Assembly (NCBI GenBank): GCA_033032175.1
Contig: CM065325.1
Coordinates: 3,934,930 to 3,998,929 of the forward strand
DNA: 64,000 bases
Reading direction: 5' to 3'
Source of the DNA: Saturnia japonica
Taxonomy: Eukaryota; Arthropoda; Insecta; Lepidoptera; Saturniidae
The notes beneath the pieces are model-generated. The model was not told the origin of the DNA. It did not search any database and worked only from the letters and a program-made list of their open reading frames with translations. The position numbers and the translations under genes were made by a program. Positions 10,838 to 23,730 of the stretch are shown here, piece by piece. The stretch's first letter is position 1. The number at the start of each line of letters is the position of its first letter.

Positions 10838-12039
10838 ATTGAATCTAAGTTAAAGGGATGGGACGATTAAGGAAATTTGTTGTAATTCAATATATTATGA
10901 ACTCCATATTTCATACTCTTTTTGTTTATAAATCACATTGTTTATATTTTGATAAAGTTCTTAACAAAGGATGCAGTATGTATGCCGATTAAAACTGTGA
11001 TATAATTACTCAAATCTATGCAAACATATCACGTATATTTTGATTTTAAGATTGATGCTAACCTCCATTTTATAATTATCAACCTGTTTGGTTAAAGCTA
11101 AGCTTCTCCTCAGGTACGTGCTCGATACCTGATTGGGTTAATTAAATTTATTAACACTACTCTGGTCGTAACTCGGTAACTCTGTACAAAGTAGAGCATG
11201 TAAAAGCCTGAAGACCTTAAAATTTGAAATTTAAATTGGAATTTGATAACGAGGGAGGTCTTTTAATAAAAGTTAATGAATAAATCCGAATTATAATGAA
11301 TTTGTAATACCATGTAATATTATATTGCAACAAAATTATATTGTTTTATTTTTCTCTCGAAATCAAATTAACTTATAAAGTTATTCTTAACTATGTAGGC
11401 AATGTATTCATTACGGATTACGGAACCCTAAACGCGTAAGTTCTGCTCGCTACTTGCCTGATTTTTTAGTTAGTTTCTTTTCAACAGATGAAGTGTTTAA
11501 AATAACTTTTCCAACGTTGTCTACTCTTTTCTGGTTTGTATGGTAACGATATATTAGATAATGACCTGTAGTCATCTCAATGTACGAACAAGCAAGAAGT
11601 CCAGTTGTGGGATTCAAAAAGATCTGGGAAAAAGTATAGGAATACAGTATAAGTGATTTAAAATAACAATTTGAATCCCAAAACAATATTTTTATAGACG
11701 ACGGTAAAGTAAAAGTCCGTAACGGGTAACGGAGCGTCCGTCCCGTGTCCGTTCGACGTGACGAGGCCTTTATTTCGGTCCGCTTGAACCACTTCGATCA
11801 CCCTGACGGGACTTCTCGCATGAATATTGCCATTATCCTGAAAGCCTTTGTTATAATTCGAATGAATTTTACTAATAAAACATGCGTTGAAAAATATTAC
11901 AATCAGAATGCAATTTAAATAGTTTTATAATATAAGATACTTCAGAATGAACAAATAATTTATACTTATAATGAAAGAGTAAAGAGTTGAAATCTGTACA
12001 TTGAAGATTTTTGGGTTAGAATCATAAACAGAACACATT
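10838..12039. other. AT-rich non-coding DNA
   Basis: No gene is seen. A GC-richer patch at 11700-11830 and the block 'TACGGAACCCTAAACGCG' near 11415 are probably old repeat pieces. The latter resembles the terminus of the element at 31963-32552. Confidence 0.35.
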
Positions 12040-13042
12040 TCGATAGTTTTTGAAATTTTTGTCTGTGTGTCTGTCTGTCGATATGTTTGAAAGCCAATCA
12101 TGTAAAACCTACTGGACCGAATTTAATGAAATTTGGTGTTATTGTAGTTTATAATTTGAAGGTACATTTGAGATGCATTTTTACACGTATGTACCAATAT
12201 ACGTACCGGTAAAATATCAATATATGGCCTATAAATTGCGTTTATGTAATGTACATATAAAAAAGAATGTATGTGTATGTAATTTTGTAATATATTTTGC
12301 AGATTTAGTGGAAAAACGTGAAAGAATACCAAAGTATTATTATTAAAATTAGTATTATTATTATCAAAATTATATTTACATAATTTAAAAAAGAGCAATA
12401 ATGGAAATGTATGTTTTTATATATCAGGAGTATTCATAGATGGCGCTGTACGCCTTGGTTTAAATGATCATGAGATTAATTTGATATTTATTGTCAGTTA
12501 CTATGTTAATAATTTAAGAATGGGCTTTTATTAATATTTTTAACTGTCTATGTCTGTTTGTCTTGTTGTTTGTCCCGGGGACTGCTCGTGTTTCCTCAGT
12601 CTACTACACGGTGGTCCCGGCACTCGCACGGTCAATCTATGGAATGCTAAGATGTTTATCTCATGAAAAATACCTATTCGATCTAAATTTTCTACAATAA
12701 ATGTCGTTGTTTGGTGTTTGCGCTATCAAGTTTTTTATTAAATTACACTAAACAGACATACTATAAAGCATTATTATTCACTAGATATTAACGGATTATG
12801 AAAATAAAGTTATTAAATCGAAATTAAGTTTTCGTAAAGGACGGTTTACATTTAAAATGATTTTAGTTGGGTATTCTCAAAGCTTAAATATAGCGTTAAT
12901 TATTAACAGCGTTAATAATTAGCTTTAATTAAGCGTTATCAGTTAAATACCAGGTGAGATTGCCGTGAGGGGAGGTTTTTATTTAGTTGCTGTTTTTCAT
13001 ACACGAAATATACCACGCAGATGAAGTCGCGGGCACAGCTAG
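12040..13042 (+). mobile_element. Helitron-like element(s), composite, 3' end intact
   Basis: Begins near 'TTTTTGTCTGTGTGTCTGTC' and 'ACTGGACCGAATTTAATGAA'. It ends 'ATGAAGTCGCGGGCACAGCTAG' (CTAG at 13039-13042) followed by T. A second 'TCTGTTTGTCTTGTTGTTTG' start-like block at about 12550 suggests two copies or one inside another. There is no coding; the left limit is approximate. Confidence 0.45.
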
Positions 13043-14537
13043 TAATATATATAGTTGTAAAAAAATGTACTACATACTAAAACTATACTAATTGTTACAA
13101 ATCTTTCATAGATTAACTTCTTTTTAATTACAATTTTGTAACGAAACTATTGATAAAAAATACCATGGAGAAATATTATATTTATATAACATGTCTATTC
13201 CGCTTTCTTTTCGAAAACAATTACGGGTAGTATTTAAATATTAAATTATGATTCAAGAGGTTTATTTGAAATATATTCTTAATATTTGACTACCAATTTT
13301 TATTTCTTTTATTTAAAAAGTGTTTTTGACTGTTTTTGTTAGAAAAGAAATAAAAATTGTATCAGATTTAGTAAATATGTTACAATTAACTGTTTTGATT
13401 GGGATGTAGCTGATTTATACCTATCTGCGTACAACTTAATTTCAGTAATAAGGTTATTTATTTCTTCAAATAATATATGTATCGAATATACTTACTTATA
13501 TCAGTGAAAGAAATAACAAGAACTTGTTCAATTTAATACGGTCTAGCATTATAGTGTTATTTGATATCTCGACAAGAACGAAAAGTCGTTATTTATCAAT
13601 TTCACGTCAGTGTTAAATAGTTTAAGACAGCTACACTTGCCTTTGTTAATACCAAGCACGAGTAGTATGAGCCTCAATATATTACAACCTTTATTAACAA
13701 AGTTATATGAGGGTCGTGTTTGTCGTAAAATTTAACAGAAACAGCTTTCCGTGAATTTATGCGGGCCCAATTGTTGGAGTTCGCATTCGCTAATCTCATT
13801 GGTTTCGAAAATTTCCGCGTCAACAGAAATATACAAAAAGTGTTTTGATTTCATTTTGTACAAAATAAATTTCCCCTTTTTTACAGAAGAGTCTGCTGTT
13901 AGCGACTGTATCATTATTATTGAAATAACGGCACAAACCTTTCATATACATAAATTAAAATACATTTAAGGATAACGTTGGTCGTAATAACATTTGAACG
14001 ATCTTTTCATTCATGCTTATAAATACGTATAATATATAACGCTTCAGTAAACAGTATCCATATAGTAACATTTTATTTGGCTCGGGTTTCTCATATTCAG
14101 GAGAATGTAGAGGACAATTCACTATGTGGATTAACTGAATATTGATGAATGAACTACTTTTATCGGTTGTTTAAAAAAGAGACTTAAATTATTCGAAATT
14201 ATTTTAGTGGCTAACAATGTATTTTCTACAGCGTTGTTTCTTATTATAGGTAGTTATTTAAAGGACAGTTTTTAGTTTACTGTAGAAGACGTATTTTTTT
14301 ATCAACATAATTATAAAACTTATCTTTGTTCGCCTACTTTAGTTAGCGATCTTCATCTTATTATTTGATATATATCCGATTTACTTTATGTTTGTTTTTA
14401 AGCTGGCACTTGGTTATTAGTGGTTGCGTATTTGTATTCACTTTATTCGACAAAATATGCGAAGAACACGCCAATAATCAATACACGACAAAGTCACCCA
14501 CCATCTAAAGATGAAGCCGACAAGCGATGTACCTAAA
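13043..14537. other. AT-rich non-coding DNA
   Basis: Only short frames are present. Overlapping open frames on both strands at 13732-13969 have no splice or domain support. Nothing else is recognised. Confidence 0.4.
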
Positions 14538-14830
14538 TCTATACTAATATTATAAATCTGAAGAGTTTGTTTGTTTGGTTGAACACGCTAATCTCAGGAA
14601 CTACTGGTTCGAATGGAAAAAATGTTTTAGTGTTGGATAGCCCATTTATTGAGGAAGGCTATTCTTAATACTTTATAGGCAATATAACATCACGCTACGA
14701 CCAATAGGAGCGGAGCATCAAATAATTTTTTTGCAAAAACGGGAGGAATTTACTCCTTTTAAGAGCCTCCACTGCGTGCGCTGCTGAATGGTTAAAGTTA
14801 CACAACAAACGTGTGTGACGAAATTATTTT
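14538..14830 (+). mobile_element. Helitron-like element, intact 5' end, 3' truncated
   Basis: Starts A|TCTATACTAATATTATAAA, a 5' terminus I recognise from lepidopteran non-autonomous Helitrons. It continues through 'GCTAATCTCAGGAACTACTG', 'GATAGCCCATTTATTGAGGA' and 'CACGCTACGACCAATAGGAG'. The terminal CTAG is not found. Confidence 0.6.
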
Positions 14831-16239
14831 ACTTAGACTCCTGTTACTACTTTATGCTAAGCGTGAAAAAGTAAAAAAGTTCTTAAAAGACCGAGATATT
14901 TGTGGATGCTGACTATTCACTTGAGCTTGTGAATACAGCCAATATGTAGTTGCAGTAGTTGCGAAATTATCTATTTGGCTTCTTTGATGCAAGACTAAAA
15001 ACCGACAGCGGTGCGGTAACGCGTGTTTGTTATTGATTCTATTTGACAAATAGGCAAATAAAACGAATGTTGGATTGTTTTAAATTTATAGGTAACTAAT
15101 TTACACTAACATCTAAATTTAGTGAAAGTTGACTTTTAAATATAATTGGAAAACTTCTAAATTTGTTGTTGTTTATTAGTGATAGAACAAAATGATTTCA
15201 GTGAATTTTTTGGTTAAAATAAAAATGATAAATAAAAATTGAAACTGTTTCTATAACTCAGCACTCATTCTTATTAAGTTTAGAACAGCAAACTATATTT
15301 TCAAAATTTATCGGTTGAAATAACACACCGACGGGATTTGTCAACATGACGCAAAGTTAAATAACTTGACCCGATAGCCGGGACCGAGTAATTTGGAGCT
15401 CAGCCAAAAGAACTAAACTTTAGACTGGCTTGAATTATTGGGAATCGAAGGGTGCCGTTTTGTAATAAAAGAAAATTTGCTCGATTTTATTTATGGTTAC
15501 AAAATACAGCCTTTAAATGTTATACTTATTGGCTGTATTAACTCTAGTTTTTCTTCTATTCCCATCATAATATGCTGTTTTTTATTATGATAATAATTTT
15601 AAAGTGGTACTCTTACCTATATATGAATACTAGCGCTTCCCACGTTAAGGTAAAACCGAGATAAAAGCCTCACTTTTTGAAAGGGCCTTCTAATTTTAAA
15701 TTAATATATCACAAATAAATCCTGTGAATATATTTTAGTTTAATCTTTTACGCTACATTGAAACTTGTTTTTGTTTCCCTAACAATTACTGATCAAGCAG
15801 AAATTAAGTTTTTGCAGAATTATTTTTGGGGATAGATTCTTAACCTATATGGATAGATGCCCACCATAAAAATGCTGCTTAAAAAGGGTGGTGTGGGTGC
15901 CTGTGGTGACTTATAGCAGTTATTGGGGCGATAGTGTTAATTTTCGCTGTTTGATCTGTAAATAATTAATCTTTTTAGTAATCATCGAACTTGACCCACA
16001 TTTACTTTTAATTAATTGCCATTTTCTATTTCTCTAAAATTAGCCACGTCGGCAGTGTCTCATTGTATGAAGTGAAAGCTTTTTTAGTACCGTTGTGATT
16101 TGAAACGCGATGAAACGAGAAAGCAACACTAAAAAGAGACAAACACATAAATATAGATATAACCTACGAGAGAATAAGATGAAAACACATTTACATTATA
16201 CTACTCAAATTAAAGCAAATTCTGATTTTCATAATTATG
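14831..16239. other. AT-rich non-coding DNA
   Basis: No gene, RNA or repeat terminus is recognised. A GC-moderate block at 15300-15470 has no coding signal. Confidence 0.4.
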
Positions 16240-16445
16240 ATCGTCGTCTTTTTTTATCGTTATAGGTTTGCGTTGTGGCCACAATAACACCTGATCTTAA
16301 GTGACGATGTGGCCCAAGATGGTAGTACGCTAAGGCTAGTGAAAGACTGGATCTCAAGTGCAGCTGCCGGAACACACCTTTTAGTGTCTGTTGGGAACGC
16401 ACGTCGAATTAGCCCAGCAGTGTGAGACGACCAGACTTGTAACAA
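16240..16445 (-). repeat. Dispersed short repeat (CAGCTGCCGGAACAC family)
   Basis: 'CTCAAGTGCAGCTGCCGGAA' with 'AAGTGACGATGTGGCCCAAG' recurs, diverged, at 35900-35960 (TCGAGTGCAGCTGCCAGAAC). The family is typical of lepidopteran introns. The 61-codon minus frame here is a by-product. Confidence 0.5.
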
Positions 16446-17639
16446 GTATTTTATGTACAGTATGAGGGGTTGATAAACCGCGTCCCTTTGATTTAGGATT
16501 TTTAATAAGAGATTTTAAAGAAGATACTATTGCTTTTTGAATGTTTCAATCCTACCGCTTCAGTTTACCTGCACTATTTTTTTTGTTTTTCCTTTCTAAG
16601 CTTTCTCGCCTTGTTCTATTGCTTGGGTTCCCTTATTAGTTTTCTTAAGTTTCCCTTTTCTTTGGTAATTTTAGTCTTGTGTATCTTGTCTAACTTAATT
16701 TTTATATGTTTTTTCCTTTCAACAATATCCCTTTTGAATATAGAATATCTACTGATTGTTTAGCCCTCTTTGCAACAGTCAAAGGAATTCGACTTTGGAA
16801 ATAGTGATACTTGACCACCTACAAATTTTTTAAGGTTTTTCTTTCTCTACTATGTTATCTAGAAATTATGCAAGTGTATCATCATCCAGACCAACAATGC
16901 TAATATTCTTTATATAATTATAATATATAATTTAAAGTTTACAACACTACTAATTATCCAAAAAAAGCCTCGTCACACTATTGATATAAAATAATGGAAT
17001 AGAATTTTTACTACGTCTTTATACGTGATGCAACAGGAAATACTTGAAGCATTTTTCGCGTTCGTCGTGGAGATAATCACACGCACAAGCGAGATGCATT
17101 TATTCCTCACGACGGCCTGTGAGGGATTGAGCTAAGTGTAGCCTGCGCTCGCTCTTTAATCTATTAATTCTTTGCTGCGATTTTGGGATGTTAGGTTTTT
17201 GAATACGAGGCACCTATTCCACTGGGGCTTCTATCTCGGCTTTACCCCATATACATATGTCCCATTTTTTTTCTTTCTAACTGAATTGCTAGATACCAAT
17301 TTTCATAGATGTGTCTTCAAAAATCAAACCTTCATACTCTTTTTCAACACATTAGGAGTTGAACTTCCGAAATTTCTTCCTTAGTACTCACCTACAGTAT
17401 AAAAGGAATCAGTATGCAAATTTTCAGGGTCCTAGCCTCAATAGTTAGTTAATAAGTCAGCCAGTAAGTTGGTTATCCTTTTATATAAAACTATATAATA
17501 TGTATACGGGTACATATATACGTTACACATTATTCTAGTACAATATGTACAACGTTACTAAGTGAAATTGTATATAGTTTATTGTTCATTCCAATAATCA
17601 CGTAGGTACTTATATCTCAATGTATTGAATGCGGTGAGT
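16446..17639. other. AT- and T-rich non-coding DNA
   Basis: T-rich stretches make hydrophobic-looking pseudo-frames (16530-16763, 17172-17384). No coding signal is seen. Confidence 0.4.
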
Positions 17640-17860
17640 AGGGTTTCCAGAGCTCATTGGAATAGAGAGGTTTAAGGTTGGCAACGTACTAGTGATATCT
17701 ATGGTATTACAAGCGTCCATAGACTACTTTAGCTGCTTACATAATAGTAGGTGGGCCGTATGCTTGCTCGAAACCATAGTTGTATTAAAAAAGCATCTAT
17801 AGGTGTGTTCAAGAAGCTGCACTTGAGATCCAGTATTTTTAGGCTTAGCGTGTAAATCTT
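17640..17860 (-). repeat. Dispersed short repeat (GGTGGGCCGTATGC / GTTGCCAAC family)
   Basis: 'GTAGGTGGGCCGTATGCTTG' and 'AAGCGTCCATAGACTACTTT' are well-known lepidopteran repeat blocks. The reverse complement of the second matches the plus copy at 29285-29330 ('CCTATGGACGCCTTCAACAC'). Confidence 0.55.
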
Positions 17861-17935
17861 AGGCTTGATAGTGTGTTGATTTTCATAAGTGCCTTCTTAG
17901 GGCCTAAACTGAATAAAAGATCAGATGAGATTTTA
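17861..17935 (+). repeat. Repeat A fragment (3' tail)
   Basis: 'TTTTCATAAGTGCCTTCTTA' and 'GGGCCTAAACTGAATAAAAG' match the end of the copy at 2310-2575. Confidence 0.6.
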
Positions 17936-18534
17936 GTCAAAGGCTAAACCTATGAAGTGTTAATTTTTTTTTGGGAACTGGTGTTACGGACCGTCCTTTT
18001 TCCTGTGCTGAAGGAACAACATGAGATAGCGAGCGAGATTGTGGCAAATTGACATTACTTTTTTTGTTCTGATTTCGATAACCAAACCACTAAGCCTCGA
18101 CACGCGGTTGAGCGAACATTTAATATAAACAGGTTACATATACTATTTCATAGTCATTCACCCCAAAGCGTGCGTGATATTTGTTTCTTAGTTCCGCCAT
18201 CAAAAACAATTCGCAAGAGTGATAATTCATCTCCTTGAGTGCCTACTTCCACGGCGCGGCACGCTGACTGACGGACGGATGAAATATTCAAACTACCACT
18301 TACTTGTTTTGTGGATTGTTCACTTGCATTGTTCGCTTTTTATAGCCTTTAGTTTTCAGCTTTTTGGTTTAAGGAAAAAGTCTTTTAAATATATATTTTT
18401 AATTATGAATTTTTGAAGTCGGATTTCTATGATACTAAGATTTTAAACTGTCCTAAATTTATTTCTATAGATTATTTAGGTATATTTTGCTGGATAATAA
18501 TTTAAAAATAATGTTAAGCAATTTTTATTGTCGG

Positions 18535-18745
18535 AAAGTTATTTACGGTGTATGATAGTGATATATGGAAGTAATTTCCTCTCTGTACATCAACTAAAAA
18601 TGATAATAATTGTAAACAATAAAAATACTTTAAAAACAAAAAAAATTAGATAACATTGAGTTTTTCTAAGTGTTTTCCGAATCGTTACTAGTGTATTGAC
18701 ATTCATAAGTGCCTTCTTACGGACTAAACTGAATAAAATAATTCT
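18535..18745 (+). repeat. Repeat A, long copy
   Basis: Collinear with 2335-2560: 'TAATTTCCTCTCTGTACATC', 'AGTGTTTTCCGAATCG', 'TTGACATTCATAAGTGCC' and 'CTAAACTGAATAAA'. Diverged, and without the TTTTGA tail. Confidence 0.6.
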
Positions 18746-18834
18746 AGTTTAAGGGGGGAGAAATAACGTCTTCAGATTTGAGACATCCAAGCCAACCTTA
18801 ACTGCACGTGGTGCGCCGTGCTGAGTAACGAACC

Positions 18835-19060
18835 AAAAAATTGCGACAGCGAGGTGGTAGGGCTGTACAGCCCGACTGGGTCGTGACCATCATACATATG
18901 GGGAAATGCCCATCATAGTGTTTGGATTTTACGTGTCGCGTTTCTGTATCAGCCAGTGTGCTTGGAGTATCTATTTAAACATTCCGGCATGACAGTTCTG
19001 CTGACTGACGATACTGTTAATCTCTCAGTGATCGTCATTATTTTTAGATTGTACAATGCT
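18835..19060 (+). repeat. Dispersed repeat D (GTGGTAGGGCTGTACAGCCC)
   Basis: 'CAGCCCGACTGGGTCGTGAC', 'GGGGAAATGCCCATCATAGT', 'CGTGTCGCGTTTCTG' and 'ATCAGCCAGTGTGC' recur in order at 36975-37090. The two copies are strongly diverged. Confidence 0.55.
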
Positions 19061-21596
19061 TATCATCTGACACACTTCTTTTATGTAAAAAAGGTATGTC
19101 CCTACTGATTGTGTAAGAAATATATGTTGAAAAGTAGTTTCGTGCCGTAATTAAACAAGTGTTTTTAATAATCATTTAACTCAAACAAACGGATATATCG
19201 CAGCTTTCCGCAGCCGTGACTACCGACTAACATCTATAAAACATTTTAAAGTTATAAAAAATAAGTATATGAATTATAGGAAAAAGTAAAATAATAAAAA
19301 ATTAATATCAGTCGACGACTTCAGTACACAAACCATGTGTTTGTTTTACAATTATATTCTATTATTATTTTTCGTATACAGTATGAACTAAAACTACTGT
19401 ATAAAAAGTAGCTATCATATGCAACACTATTGTTAAAAGTTAACTTACTCATAAATCATCAACAGAATGTTGTTGGATTACCAGTGATAGTTGAAAATAT
19501 TAGATTTACATTTAAACAACAGAAGCCCATTTGATAATAATAAATAAAATTCGTAAGTTGAAATAACGACACGACGGCATTATTAATCCTTTTGAGATGC
19601 ACTGAAAGAAAGGTGGCTTCCTCATTTCCTACGATGTTACCTTTGAACTGAATAACGCGCTCCAGATGGTCGATAAGATTCCCGACTGATTAATCCTTTC
19701 ATAGCGATGACTTGTACCATTTTTAAAGTTATAATATTCAAAATACCTCTTTATTGTAACTAATGTCTGATGCTCTGATACAAAAAGATTACGTGACTTT
19801 GAACGTTAAAGCATTATTTAAAGTGGAATTGAAGTTTTACGATATGAAGTTTATTTGGTTAGCACAAAGGGATAGCGTACGAGTACTTGTTTACCGTATG
19901 TTAATTAAATACGCCCAAGGGATTGGCTAATGGAATCCGCGGGTATTTACCTACAAGAGTTGCGGTGCTGAAAACATGTTGCCGGAGCATTTGAGTGGGC
20001 GACTTGACAATACCGAATACTATCTCATAAAAATGTTAAAATTTAAGTGTCATTGAAAATTTTAAATTTACTTGCGCCAATTTACGTTACTACCATAACT
20101 AGATCAGTTTAAAAAATAAGCCCTATCTATGGCAAAATATCGTGCTCTGAAAAGTACGATCTATATCTTATTATGTAGGACTTCATGTTCTCTAGAGTGC
20201 GACATATTAAATTAAGTGTGACGTCTATAATTATAACTAGCGGAACAATGATATCAACGATGATCAAGACGATTCTAACGATACCTTATTTGTGAAATTA
20301 TAATAAGAAGTTTAAAAGATGTGCAGTCTGCTAAAATAACAACCCTCCTTTTGACTTCGCAGTAGTCGGGTAAAAATTATTTATACTCAATAAAAAGCAC
20401 AAATATTAATCTAAACTACCCTTTTTGTTTACCGCATCCGTAGCTACCTTATAAGATCAAGTTGAGAACGTTTCCGTTCACCATAGTGCGGCTTCTATCA
20501 ACTAGAAACTTTGTAAATTGATATTGATAAACTATGTAACAGTATACAAGAATATCTTGAGTAATTTAATTATTTTCAAAATATAGAGTAGAACAAGAAG
20601 TTGCGGGAAGAGTGACAAGTTTTAGACGTCCCTAAAATCTAATAATCACGATTCAATTGAAAACAATAAACCTCCTAATTGAAACAGTTAGATATTTCCA
20701 ATTTACTTTCTCAATAATAGAGGCAAAATTTCATCGTTCGCATAAGAAGATCTAATTCAATTTGAAGCCTTCAGAGCTCGTTTGCATGACTTTGCATTTT
20801 TAAGTAAAATCGAGATGGTTTCATTGTAAATTTTGACAGGTTGATGTCCTGCAGCGTTCCTTTTTCCCCTGGGGTTCCAGTACCTATCAACTTGGATTGG
20901 TTTCTAGATTAAATAATTTAAAAGAGAAAAAATAATGTTTATCTACGGACACTGGCCCAACTTCTTCTTTAAAGTAAATATATATTTTAAGAATGCAAAA
21001 TTTTATAGTATTTCATATATAATAGTTTTGTTTTGGTTATTAATTATTATCTACTTCTATAATTAGTTAAATTACAGCAAATAATTCACATGCTTTTATT
21101 TTTCATACAAAAAATCGACCTTCACCTTTATCATTAGTAGGGTATGCTTTATCGAGCCACTTTTGGACAGTCTATCCTGTCTATCGGTATGTCAGTGTGT
21201 GGTTTTTCGTATCCAATCATTTCCAGCCGTCTTTCGCAAATCGCTGTTTCAACAATTTGAATGCGTCCTGAACTTCTTTTGCCAAGACGCGGTCTTCACT
21301 CAAGAACTCTTCTACTTCAAAGGTTTTCTGTTCTACGAGCTATATGACCTATTTATTATAATATGTCGTATAATTATTTAAATACTTGAAATATAAAACA
21401 CCACAGACTTGTCAAAACTATTTTGAGATTTGATGATTCTTAAAATAAACTTAAGTTATGAGTTTTTTTGCGTTATGCCGTTAACGTTACAAAAAATATG
21501 ATTTCGGTTTATTAAAAAAATTTAGTCGTGCTTTAGTTGTGATTATTCTCCGTGTAAAAATTCTCAAGTTTAATGTCAATTTAGTTATGAATTTTA
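19061..21596. other. AT-rich non-coding DNA
   Basis: No gene is recognised. The segment 19560-19720 is less AT-rich, non-repetitive here, and has two TAATCC-type motifs (19580 and 19692), so it could be a conserved regulatory piece. That is speculative. The 72-codon frame at 21163-21381 has no domain. Confidence 0.35.
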
Positions 21597-22720
21597 CGAG
21601 GGGCGTTCACAAAAAGTGAGAAAGATATACAAACTATTTGTATTATAACGCCTATAGACCTTAAAATAAATATTGACTGACAACGCTAGACTATCTGTTG
21701 GAAACAAAATAAAAAAATAGTAGTCGTTTGATTGCTGTTTGTTGTAGCGATTTGACGACAATGGAACAATTTAAATACTGTAATAGGGTTATGAAATTTC
21801 AGTGCTTTTAAGTTTTTTGTGCGTAACAAGTCAATTCAGATTTGCGGGATGCATTAGGAGTAAATGCTCAAATGTATTCTATAGTTGCACATTGATAAGA
21901 TGAATTTCAACTTGGGAGAATATTCACCTAAAATGATAATTACTCGGGATGTTCTGTTATATTAATTAAAGGCGAAGTGATTAGAAATGCAAAAAAAAGT
22001 TTTAACAGATTGTAGCTTCATGGTATGTAGATTTTAGAAGATTTCGTCAGATAGTGTGCATAACATTATTATGATCGCTTAGGGTCGGAAACAGTATCCG
22101 CGCGTTGAGTACCTAAAATGCTTACCAGTGCGCAAAAACAAATCACCTGATTATTTCTCGACGCTCTTTGGAACTGTTGCAACATTATGCTGAACATTTT
22201 TTGGCTCTGTTTATAGGAATGAACGAACCGTTGCTTCACTATTACGAAAGACAATAATTTCCAACTCCTAAGAAATTCAAGATGGGGCCTTCCACAGGAA
22301 GAATCATGAGCTCTCTTCTCGGATATTCAAGTGGTAGTAATGATGAAATAAATACCTGTATCATGAAGTTACAGCTATAGGCACAAAACATACAAAAGGA
22401 ATTTAAAAAACGGTAAATTAAATCTGCGAGAAGTGGCCAGGCAAACATTGTTTAGTTTCATCAAGACAGCGCCCCGGTTCACAAGTCTACTGTTGCGATA
22501 ACTGCAATTCGAGGTTCTGACTTGCCTTGTCCATAATAATTTCTATCAATTTCCGAGAAAAAAATGTAAAAGAGAACAACGATTTAAAAATTATTTAGCA
22601 GTAGTTGCCGCGGTACTAGAGTTTCTAGGTAGGTACTCAGGATGGACAGTTCTTTGAAAATGGAACAAAAAACAAGGACTTTATATCATCTTTGGTATAT
22701 ATGTACAAATTTTAATTAAA
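21597..22720 (+). mobile_element. Decayed mariner element (irritans-like coding remains)
   Basis: Begins with TA then CGAGGGGCGTTCACAAAAAG, a mariner-type 5' terminus. The transposase remains below follow. No matching 3' inverted repeat was found, so the right end is approximate. It is unrelated to the mariner at 9533 and far older. Confidence 0.65.
21761..22690 (+). pseudogene. mariner transposase pseudogene, many frameshifts and stops
   Basis: Plus-strand translation in shifting frames gives recognisable mariner pieces in order. An ATG at 21761 starts MEQFKYCNRVMKFQCF. A DEFQLGR-like piece lies near 21900. A VPKMLTSAQKQI-like piece lies near 22110. The catalytic motif FHQDSAPVHKSTVA lies at 22456 onward, with its Asp at 22465-22467. 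VAAVLEFLGRYSGWTVL lies near 22600. The start and the catalytic motif are in different frames, and several stops intervene. The motif order matches mariner transposases of about 345 residues, so coding length is nearly complete but fully dead. The open frames on the minus strand in this region are shadows. Confidence 0.75.
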
Positions 22721-23730
22721 TGATAAATGATGAAATTTAAAATTTATTATCAAGTAACTGTTTCATTTTCTCTGTACAAGCATACCTACAGACCGTTGAA
22801 CATTTTAAACTAAATTTATAAAAAATGTTTCGTCGTTCAACAGAGCTTGTTCCAATTTGCACATGAATGAATATCTTTGTGATTTATATCAGAATAATTT
22901 ACATACTGCACGACAATCGTAAGATCTAAATGACTATGATAGCAAAATGGAACACGCCGCCGCGACTGTGTCCAGCCAGCGCGAGCAATGCTAAACGCAA
23001 GTTCCGAATGCAAAATTCGATATTTGAAATTCAAAATAGCAAACATAACGTTCTGGTCGGAATGCAAGTCGTAATAATATACCGCTCGATTCTTTTCTCC
23101 GCAGTTAAATTAAATAACTAGGACGTGGCTGCGATATCCGAGTGTCTTAACTATTTACCATAATATTTTAAACGATACATTTATATTGCATCATTTTATT
23201 AGGTCACCTCGGGATTGTGACATTTATAAGATTAAAAATTCTTGAGTCATTTAACTACATTCATTGGAATTGAGTCAACTTTGTGAAATTTAAAACAATG
23301 ATATATCAACTTTTTAAGTATTTTCTTCAATTATTATTGACAGTATTTTACTCGATGGTGGCGAAACGGCAGATGATATAACGCAAGCTAATTTAGATTT
23401 TTCATCTCGGGCTAGTGTGTTGTTACCATGACTGAGACGAGAAGGAATGCCTTCTTATGGTAAGTAAGATCTATAATTGTAATAATAGGGATTGTAAAAA
23501 CAATCAATAACTTATGTTAAAATTATATTTTACTAGCTTTTACACATAACTTCCTACCCATTGTTTTTGAAATCAAACGACTCGCACGCCACCTGTTTTT
23601 GAACGTTTATACTAACTCAAAAACCTTAACGGGCGTGCACGCAATTACTCACCAAAGATTAATCGCAATTGGATGAATGTAATAGAAAAGCTTGGGAGGA
23701 AGAGCAAAGAATCATTCATTTTTTTGAATA
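22721..23730. other. AT-rich non-coding DNA
   Basis: Overlapping short frames on both strands at 22837-23121 lack support. Nothing is recognised. Confidence 0.4.

Noticed and set aside
13732..13969. Overlapping 60- and 72-codon frames as a host exon
   Set aside because: No convincing splice sites, codon bias or domain on either strand.
16530..16763. Hydrophobic small membrane protein
   Set aside because: T-rich DNA gives Phe/Leu/Ser runs; no splice or conservation signal.
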